DNA of 64,000 nt from CAYXTI01 sp964468495. GTDB taxonomy: Bacteria; Pseudomonadota; Alphaproteobacteria; Rickettsiales; Rickettsiaceae. Below the pieces are notes generated by a model. It searched no databases. It saw only the letters and a list, made by a program, of their open reading frames with translations, and had not been told where the DNA came from. The number at the start of each line of letters is the position of its first letter. Positions within the stretch are counted from its first letter, which is position 1. A program made the translations under genes and the position numbers. The stretch spans positions 1 to 64,000 of the forward strand of contig CAYXTI010000010.1 of the NCBI GenBank assembly GCA_964468495.1. Reading direction: 5' to 3'. Shown here piece after piece: positions 58,084 to 64,000 of this stretch.

Positions 58084-58548
58084 ATGATAGTAAACTCATT
58101 ACAAGTTTTTTTACAATTTTTAAAAATAGGGCAGCGAATAATGGCTATTGACTATGGAACAAAGAAAATAGGGATAGCGTTTTCAACATGTAACCATACT
58201 ATTGCTATGCCATTTAAAGTAGTGAATACTAGTTCAATTATCATACAATTAGAATATATTAATATTTTTCTTAGGGATAATAATGTTTGTGCTATTGTTG
58301 TTGGTATGCCTATTAATATGGATGGAACTAAAAATGCTCAAACTACAATAGTAGAGAATTTTGTACAAAAATTAGCAAAAAATACTAATTTACCGATATT
58401 TTTACAGGATGAGAGGCTAACATCAAAAGCAGCTAATAATTTTTTAAAAATATTTTCTGTGAAAAGAAAAAAACGTCACAAATTAGATGATTTAGTATCA
58501 GCAAGTATGATTCTTGAGACAGTTTTAATATCTATAGTTAATAAGTGA
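58084..58548 (+). CDS. ruvX: Holliday-junction-resolvase-like protein YqgF/RuvX
   Basis: RNase-H-fold protein implicated in 16S rRNA 5'-end processing and called a putative Holliday junction resolvase. It has 154 residues. IMAIDYGTKKIGIAFS carries the first acidic residue, AIVVGMPINMDGT the second strand, and FLQDERLTSKAA the conserved third motif. The start has an 18-residue N-terminal lead; the internal Met of IMAIDYG would be too short to be favoured but is possible. Confidence 0.94.
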   Translation: MIVNSLQVFLQFLKIGQRIMAIDYGTKKIGIAFSTCNHTIAMPFKVVNTSSIIIQLEYINIFLRDNNVCAIVVGMPINMDGTKNAQTTIVENFVQKLAKNTNLPIFLQDERLTSKAANNFLKIFSVKRKKRHKLDDLVSASMILETVLISIVNK

Positions 58549-58580
58549 TTCTAAAACAGTAGATTTTTAATGTTTTAGAA
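58549..58580. terminator. Hairpin between ruvX and the cinA-like gene
   Basis: TTCTAAAACA (58549-58558) and TGTTTTAGAA (58571-58580) form a 10-bp stem directly after the ruvX stop, between convergent genes; a shared terminator is likely. Confidence 0.6.
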
Positions 58581-58637
58581 ATTTAAAGTTAGAAGAGTAT
58601 TTATTATTTATAATATACTTAAATCTTTATAAATATA

Positions 58638-59372
58638 TTATACCTCATATTTGCAAATTCTTTTTAATTCAGAATAGCAGTTTTTTAATTTTTCTTCATT
58701 ATAAGAGCTTAATACTAAACTAGTACCTATTTTTCCTTTTTTAATGAAGGGATAACTACCTATTATAACATCTTGATATTTTATTTGAGTCATCTTTAAT
58801 TTATATGCTATATTAGATTCTTTTATTGCAGTGACTAACATTTTCCTTTTTATAACTATGCCTTTTTTAAGTAAAGGAATAATTTCATTAAACATTGAAA
58901 TCATTATAGAAGGTATTCCTGCAAAAACAAATATATTTTTAATATAAAAACTTGGAATGTCAGTTTCTTTGTTATACAATAATTTTGCTCCTTTAGGAAT
59001 AAATGCCATTTTCCGTTTTGTTATGTCTAATTTCTTATCATCTTGGTTATAATGATTATGTATTATTTTTAAAATATCCTTATTTTCTATAAGATCTGTT
59101 TTAAGTGCTAATGATATTGCTTCACTCGTTAGATCATCATGAGTAGGACCAATTCCACCAGTAGTAAATATATAAGTATATTGATGTCTGAGTTGGTTAA
59201 TAGTGTTTGCTATTATATCTATTTGGTCTGATACTGCTCTTATTTCTTTTAAGTTAATACCTAATTTATCTAACTCAATTGCGATATCTCTGCTATTAGT
59301 ATCTAATACTTGGCCTGATAAAATTTCATCTCCAATTACAACTATTGCTGCTGTAGGATTATTGATAAACAT
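58638..59372 (-). CDS. CinA/MoCF-like molybdopterin-binding-domain protein
   Basis: 244 residues with only the N-terminal MoCF-like domain of CinA: VIGDEILSGQVLDTNSRDIA, then FTTGGIGPTHDDLTSEAIS. The C-terminal deamidase domain of full CinA is absent, as in the stand-alone alphaproteobacterial family. Its biochemical role in an intracellular bacterium is unclear; a pyrophosphatase for damaged nucleotides such as ADP-ribose is known for some relatives. Confidence 0.88.
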   Translation of the reverse strand: MFINNPTAAIVVIGDEILSGQVLDTNSRDIAIELDKLGINLKEIRAVSDQIDIIANTINQLRHQYTYIFTTGGIGPTHDDLTSEAISLALKTDLIENKDILKIIHNHYNQDDKKLDITKRKMAFIPKGAKLLYNKETDIPSFYIKNIFVFAGIPSIMISMFNEIIPLLKKGIVIKRKMLVTAIKESNIAYKLKMTQIKYQDVIIGSYPFIKKGKIGTSLVLSSYNEEKLKNCYSELKRICKYEV

Positions 59373-59667
59373 AGTGTCATATTTTAATGATATAAATTTA
59401 TTAGAACTTAGTAATAATATTATTTATATATAAAATAACATCACTTTTTTAGCAAGTGTACTTCAAATATATAAAAGCGCTAATTTTATAAAAAAACTAA
59501 AATTTCTTAATTTGTATAAGAATAAAGAAAATAAAATATTACATTTGGTTTTAGAAAATTAAATCAGCGCCCCCTCCTACTTATTTTATAAAACTCATTA
59601 ATAACTAAAAACTGCAAAAAGATAAATAACTAACATTACTTTATTTGTATTTGTAAAAAAAACAATA

Positions 59668-60402
59668 TTATTTCCTGTTGCCTAAAAATTTAATTAAGTA
59701 TAAAAATAAATTTACGAAATCTAAATATAGAGTAAAAGCACCCATTATAGAAACCTTTTGTGCAATTTCACCAGATAAACCAGAAGAATAATATAATCTT
59801 TTTAGTTTTTGGGTATCCCAAGCAGTTAATCCCATAAATACAGCAACACCTATAAAGGATATAGCAAATTCAATAGCATTGCTTTTTAGAAATAAATTAA
59901 CTATGGAAACAATTATCAAACCTATTAATCCCATTGTAAAAAAAGAACCCATAGAAGTTAAATCTTTATTTGTTGTATAACCATAAATACTCATTGCTCC
60001 AAATACTGATGCACATATAAAAAAAGTTTTTATTAAAGAGTACATAGTATATATTAACCCTAAATATGATAAAGATACTCCCATAGCGCTTGCATATATC
60101 CAAAACACTATTTGTGCCTTGTTTAATGACATTTTACCTATTCCCATGAAAAAATAAATTCCTATTGCTAATGGAAGAAAGCTTACAATAGTTCCAAAAG
60201 CAGTAAAATCGACTAAATTTCCATTTGGGGTAACATTAAATATCAGTTGAGTTAATGGTGGAAATTTTATTGTTGCATATGCCGTAACAGCAGTTATTGA
60301 TAAGGCTAAAGTCATATAATTATATATTTTTAACATATAATTTTTTAAGCCTTGATCAAAACCTTTTTTGTTTTGAACAAAAACACTTGTGTAGTCAATC
60401 AT
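59668..60402 (-). CDS. Bax inhibitor-1 / YccA family membrane protein
   Basis: 244 residues with seven hydrophobic segments, characteristic of the TMBIM/BI-1 family (bacterial YccA interacts with FtsH). MGLTAWDTQKLKRLYYSSG near the C-terminus is the family signature with the conserved Asp. Bacterial homologues leak protons or calcium in some cases. A role in host-cell death cannot be claimed. ubiA lies 131 bases upstream on the same strand. Confidence 0.92.
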   Translation of the reverse strand: MIDYTSVFVQNKKGFDQGLKNYMLKIYNYMTLALSITAVTAYATIKFPPLTQLIFNVTPNGNLVDFTAFGTIVSFLPLAIGIYFFMGIGKMSLNKAQIVFWIYASAMGVSLSYLGLIYTMYSLIKTFFICASVFGAMSIYGYTTNKDLTSMGSFFTMGLIGLIIVSIVNLFLKSNAIEFAISFIGVAVFMGLTAWDTQKLKRLYYSSGLSGEIAQKVSIMGAFTLYLDFVNLFLYLIKFLGNRK

Positions 60403-60533
60403 TTTTTTAACCTCATATTTATTTTGTAATTTAATAAATAAATCTCAAAAAATTAAATATATTATTTAAAGTTATTGAGAGTCTTATACAGTATAATTAT
60501 AAACTTAATTTGTACTTTTGCAAGTCATTAACA

Positions 60534-61436
60534 TTATTGATAATAAATTAAATTATATATTGGATAGATACAATTAATTATCATAGATATTAATAAGATA
60601 ATTCCTATGTATACGTTCATTTTAAAACATTTTAGGCATATTTGTGCTTTAGTAGTATTTAGTATTATTACTTGGTAGGTAAATATTATTTGGCAAATTA
60701 TGATTGTAATAATAGGAATTACCGGAAAGGTTTGTCTTCCAAGTATAACTGCAACTGAAAATAGAATTGTAAAAAAGCAATAGCATAGCATAATTACTAG
60801 TTTATAAGGTTTATTTTCAAGGAATATAGCACTAGATTTTAAATTTATTTTTTTATCATCCTCTATATCCATGAAAGCATAAATAGTATCATAGCCGATT
60901 GTCCAAAATATACATCCAATATAGAGAATTATAATTTCAACTGTAATTTTATTAGTTAGTGTAGTATATCCTATTAAGCATCCTAGATTGAATGTAAAGC
61001 CTAAGAAGATTTGCGGCATAGTTATGTATCTTTTCATAAGTGGGTAGATTATCATCATAATAAGCGCACATAGAGAAAATATTAAAGCTGTTTTTGATAA
61101 TATTAATAATATTAATGAATTTAGAAGAGATAAGAGCGTTAAAATCATTAATGCTTTTTTTATTGTTATTGCTCCATTTGCTATGGGTCTATTTTTTGTT
61201 CTGTATACTTTTTTATCAAAATTTTTATCTAATATATCGTTTATTATGCATCCTATTGCTCTTATAGAAATACTACAAAGAAAAAATAACGGGATTATTA
61301 GTAAATTTATTGGATGTTGTTCTGCTAAGCAGATACCAAATGCTGCTGGAAAGAATACTAATAAATATCCAGTAGGGTTATCTAGTCTTAGTAGTGTAAT
61401 AATATTTATCAGTTTTTTGTTAGTAGTTAGTTGCAT
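60534..61436 (-). CDS. ubiA: 4-hydroxybenzoate polyprenyltransferase
   Basis: Attaches the polyprenyl chain to 4-hydroxybenzoate in ubiquinone synthesis. It has 300 residues and nine hydrophobic segments. The two Asp-rich substrate motifs are NDILDKNFDKKV (with RTKNRPIANG after it) and MDIEDDKKI. The N-terminal LLRLDNPTGYLLVFFPAAFG is standard. It agrees with the COQ9 gene and complex I genes in the window. Confidence 0.95.
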   Translation of the reverse strand: MQLTTNKKLINIITLLRLDNPTGYLLVFFPAAFGICLAEQHPINLLIIPLFFLCSISIRAIGCIINDILDKNFDKKVYRTKNRPIANGAITIKKALMILTLLSLLNSLILLILSKTALIFSLCALIMMIIYPLMKRYITMPQIFLGFTFNLGCLIGYTTLTNKITVEIIILYIGCIFWTIGYDTIYAFMDIEDDKKINLKSSAIFLENKPYKLVIMLCYCFFTILFSVAVILGRQTFPVIPIITIIICQIIFTYQVIILNTTKAQICLKCFKMNVYIGIILLISMIINCIYPIYNLIYYQ

Positions 61437-61960
61437 TAATTAAAATTTATCAGGATTGTTAAAAGTAGTTTTTTTTATAACATATTACTATGTTTATACT
61501 AAGAACTTAGGTTTTGGTAACTAAATAAATTTTTAATGAAATCTTATTTATCATATTAATATTAATACTTAAGATAGAAAAAAATTTTTTGGTAGCATTA
61601 CTAATAGCATTATAGTTTTAACTTAATTATTTGCAATTATAGTATATTTGTATAGAGTATCAGGTTTTATATTTTACCATTATATTATTGAAAAATGCTT
61701 AACATTAAAATAGTAAACATATGATTTTTATAGTTTTATTATTAATAATTGTTGTAAAAATTTGTAGCATCACTTAAAATTCGATTTTAAAAATTATAGT
61801 AACCATCAAAAAATTATTCCCTTTATTAAATAATTATATAATAAATATCATATTATTAAATATAAGGGATTATTGCTATTATTAACAATATTTAAGGGAA
61901 TTAATTTAATCACATAATATTATTTTGAATTAAGAGGGTTTATAAAATTAATTAAATATA
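61437..61960. other. Divergent intergenic region, ubiA / valS
   Basis: 524 AT-rich bases between divergent ubiA and valS. I see no open frame, RNA gene, clear promoter pair or repeat worth calling. A GAGGG (61933-61937), about 23 bases before the valS ATG, is too far for a normal ribosome-binding site. Confidence 0.5.
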
Positions 61961-64000
61961 ATGACTGATTTTTTAAAAAATTACAACTTTACTAAAAGTG
62001 AAAAAAAATGGCAACAATTCTGGCAAGATTCAGCAATTTATGCTTGGGATCATAATTTATCAAGAGAACAAACATATGTTATAGATACCCCTCCTCCAAC
62101 AGTATCAGGAGAATTGCATATAGGTCATATATATAGCTACACTCATACTGATTTTATTGCAAGATATAAGCGTATGAAGGGTTTTAACATTTTTTATCCA
62201 ATGGGTTTTGATGATAATGGTTTACCTACTGAGCGTTTAATTGAAAAAAAAAAGAAAATTAGAGCTAATAAAGAAAATAGTAAAGAATTTATTAAAGTTT
62301 GTAAAGAGGTGATTATAGATGAAGAAAAAAAATTCCAATCTTTATTTTCTCATATAGCTCTTTCAGTAGATTGGAATTTAAGCTATCAAACTATATCCCC
62401 TATATCATGTAAGATTGCCCAAATGTCGTTTTTAGATTTAATTCAAAAAGGTCATATATATCGTGAATCACAACCAATTATTTGGGATCCAGTAGATAGA
62501 ACTGCTTTATCTCAAGCAGATATAGAAGAGCATGAACAAACTACTATTATGAATTATATACAGTTTACAACTATTGAAGATGGAAAAAATATAGTAATTG
62601 CAACAACTCGTCCAGAATTATTACCTGCATGCGTAGCAATTTTTTTTCATCCAGAAGATGAGAGATATCAGCACCTTCTTGGGAAGATAGCTTTATCCCC
62701 ATTATTTAACGTAAAAATTCCAATTATGAGTGATACTGCAGTATCACCAAAAAAAGGTACAGGTTTAGTGATGTGTTGTACATTTGGGGATCAAGTAGAT
62801 GTATTTTGGTGGAAGAAATATAAATTACCTTTAAAAATAATTATTACTGAATATGGGAGTATTGATAATATTGATTATGATCATACTTGTATTAATATTA
62901 ATAAAGCTAAATTTTTTACTTCTAAATTTATAGGGTTAAAGGTAATAAAAGCAAGAGAAGTTATAATTTCTTTGTTAAAAAATGAGAATTTATTATCTAC
63001 TCAAATTGAAAAAAAACAAATAGTGAAGCGTGCTGAGCGCTCAGGAGCATTATTAGAGATATTAGTTATTCCTCAATGGTTTATAAAGACAATTGAGCAT
63101 AAAAAATACTTATTACAACAATCAGAAAAAATAAATTGGTATCCAAAGTCAATGAAAATTAAATTAGATCAATGGATTAATAATTTAGAATTTGATTGGT
63201 GTATTAGTCGGCAACGTTATTTTGGAGTATCTTTTCCAGTTTGGTATTCTAATAGAGTAGGAGAAAAAGGAAAAGTGATATTACCTAATATTACACAGTT
63301 ACCTGTAAATTCTCTTACTGATTTACCTAATGGTTATAGTAGAGATGAAGTTATAGTTGATTATGATGTTATGGATACCTGGTTTACTAGTTCACTTTCA
63401 CCACAAATTAATTCTCATGGTGTTACAGATGATTTTGTTATTAATAAGGATAGATATAAAAAATTATTTCCAGCAGATTTAAGGCCTCAAGCACATGAGA
63501 TAATACGTACATGGGCTTTTTATACGATATTAAAATCATATCTTCATACAAATACTCTTCCTTGGTCTAACATTATGATTAGTGGGTGGTGTCTTGCTAA
63601 AGATAAGAAAAAAATGTCTAAATCGAAAGGTAATATTATTAGCTTAGAGCAATTGTTAAATAATTGGGGAGCTGATCTAGTTCGTTATTGGGCAGCTAAT
63701 ACAAAGTTAGGAGTAGATACTGTTTATAGTGAAGAAGTTTTTCAAAAAGGTAAAAGATTAGTGAATAAGTTATATAATGCTGCAAAGTTTGTTAAGCATC
63801 ATATTAATAATGTTAGTGATATCAATAAAAAACAAATCTCATTTCTTGAAGTTAAGGATAGAATATCTTGTATATTTGACCAGTATTTAATTAACAAGAT
63901 AGTTGACTTAATTCTGGTTGTAGAGGATAACTTAGATCAGTATCAATATTCTAATGCTGTTGCATATGTAGAAGAATTTTTTTGGAAATTATTTTGTGAT
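61961..64000 (+). CDS. valS: Valyl-tRNA synthetase, archaeal-like type (3' end beyond window)
   Basis: Charges tRNA-Val. The first 680 codons are visible without a stop. The class-I signatures are HIGH at 53-56 (SGELHIGHIYSY) and KMSKS at 551-555. The segment GTGLVMCCTFGDQVDVFWW in the editing domain follows the archaeal pattern (GTGxVMxCTFGD), whereas typical bacterial ValRS differ there. Rickettsia is known to have replaced its ValRS by this type. ATG 61961 gives MTDFLKNYNF and is preceded by a weak purine tract. Confidence 0.96.
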   Translation, partial: MTDFLKNYNFTKSEKKWQQFWQDSAIYAWDHNLSREQTYVIDTPPPTVSGELHIGHIYSYTHTDFIARYKRMKGFNIFYPMGFDDNGLPTERLIEKKKKIRANKENSKEFIKVCKEVIIDEEKKFQSLFSHIALSVDWNLSYQTISPISCKIAQMSFLDLIQKGHIYRESQPIIWDPVDRTALSQADIEEHEQTTIMNYIQFTTIEDGKNIVIATTRPELLPACVAIFFHPEDERYQHLLGKIALSPLFNVKIPIMSDTAVSPKKGTGLVMCCTFGDQVDVFWWKKYKLPLKIIITEYGSIDNIDYDHTCININKAKFFTSKFIGLKVIKAREVIISLLKNENLLSTQIEKKQIVKRAERSGALLEILVIPQWFIKTIEHKKYLLQQSEKINWYPKSMKIKLDQWINNLEFDWCISRQRYFGVSFPVWYSNRVGEKGKVILPNITQLPVNSLTDLPNGYSRDEVIVDYDVMDTWFTSSLSPQINSHGVTDDFVINKDRYKKLFPADLRPQAHEIIRTWAFYTILKSYLHTNTLPWSNIMISGWCLAKDKKKMSKSKGNIISLEQLLNNWGADLVRYWAANTKLGVDTVYSEEVFQKGKRLVNKLYNAAKFVKHHINNVSDINKKQISFLEVKDRISCIFDQYLINKIVDLILVVEDNLDQYQYSNAVAYVEEFFWKLFCD

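Noticed and set aside
1..64000. CRISPR arrays, tRNA or rRNA genes, insertion sequences, prophage
   Set aside because: I looked for regularly spaced repeats, TTC-loop/acceptor-stem patterns, transposase-like frames and phage genes in the spacers and found none. A covariance search would be more sensitive, so small RNAs may be missed.

Overview
This 64 kb window is strongly A+T-rich (about three quarters A/T by eye). It reads as a chromosomal segment of an obligately intracellular alphaproteobacterium of the order Rickettsiales. Supporting evidence: an ATP/ADP translocase (tlc), a mitochondrial-type respiratory gene set (nuoG-N, SURF1, SCO1, COQ9, UbiA), a ValRS of the archaeal-like type and an IleRS of the eukaryote-like type (both known from Rickettsia), long AT-rich spacers and at least one decaying gene. 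A solitary fliQ points to one of the flagellated or formerly flagellated lineages (for example Midichloriaceae and relatives) rather than classical Rickettsia. The exact genus cannot be fixed from sequence reading alone.

Layout: 1-1.3 kb, end of the str operon (rpsL-rpsG-fusA, minus strand, fusA cut by the window edge). 1.7-8.3 kb, plus strand: lytic transglycosylase, a frameshifted NDUFAF5-like methyltransferase, lpdA, dnaK, dnaJ. 8.4-18.9 kb, minus strand: nuoG, a 289 bp gap, then nuoHIJKLMN-birA. 19.4-21.4 kb, plus strand: pyrH-frr and an unknown basic protein. 21.5-28.8 kb, mixed: HU, fabZ, fliQ, mutS, SURF1, a truncated glutamine-synthetase-like gene, pgeF and a small exported protein. 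29.2-34.8 kb, plus strand: tlc, a NAPE-PLD-like metallo-hydrolase, a eukaryote-type (GSII) glutamine synthetase and a protein of unknown function. 34.8-41.5 kb, minus strand: an S41-like protein without its catalytic Ser, secD, yajC, an MsbA-like exporter and a response regulator with a degenerate receiver. 41.7-43.1 kb, plus strand: rpsF-rpsR-rplI. 43.2-57.2 kb, minus strand: SCO1, hemB, a class-I amidotransferase, dnaB, trxB, AEC transporter, rppH, a YibQ-type deacetylase, ctpA, ileS, COQ9. 57.5-58.5 kb, plus strand: rpsU and ruvX. 58.6-61.4 kb, minus strand: cinA-like, a Bax-inhibitor-1 homologue and ubiA. 61.96 kb to the end: valS, plus strand, truncated by the window.

Together the genes describe a reduced, aerobic, host-dependent cell. 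Complex I with ubiquinone synthesis and cytochrome-oxidase assembly makes ATP, while Tlc can import host ATP. Translation, chaperone and Sec-export functions are ordinary. I found no tRNA, rRNA, CRISPR array, insertion sequence or prophage. No classical defence or secretion island is visible. The most unusual items are a poly(A)-tract frameshift in the methyltransferase, a PhoB-like regulator lacking the phospho-acceptor Asp, an S41 relative lacking its Ser, the GSII gene together with a GSI-like fragment, and the orphan fliQ.
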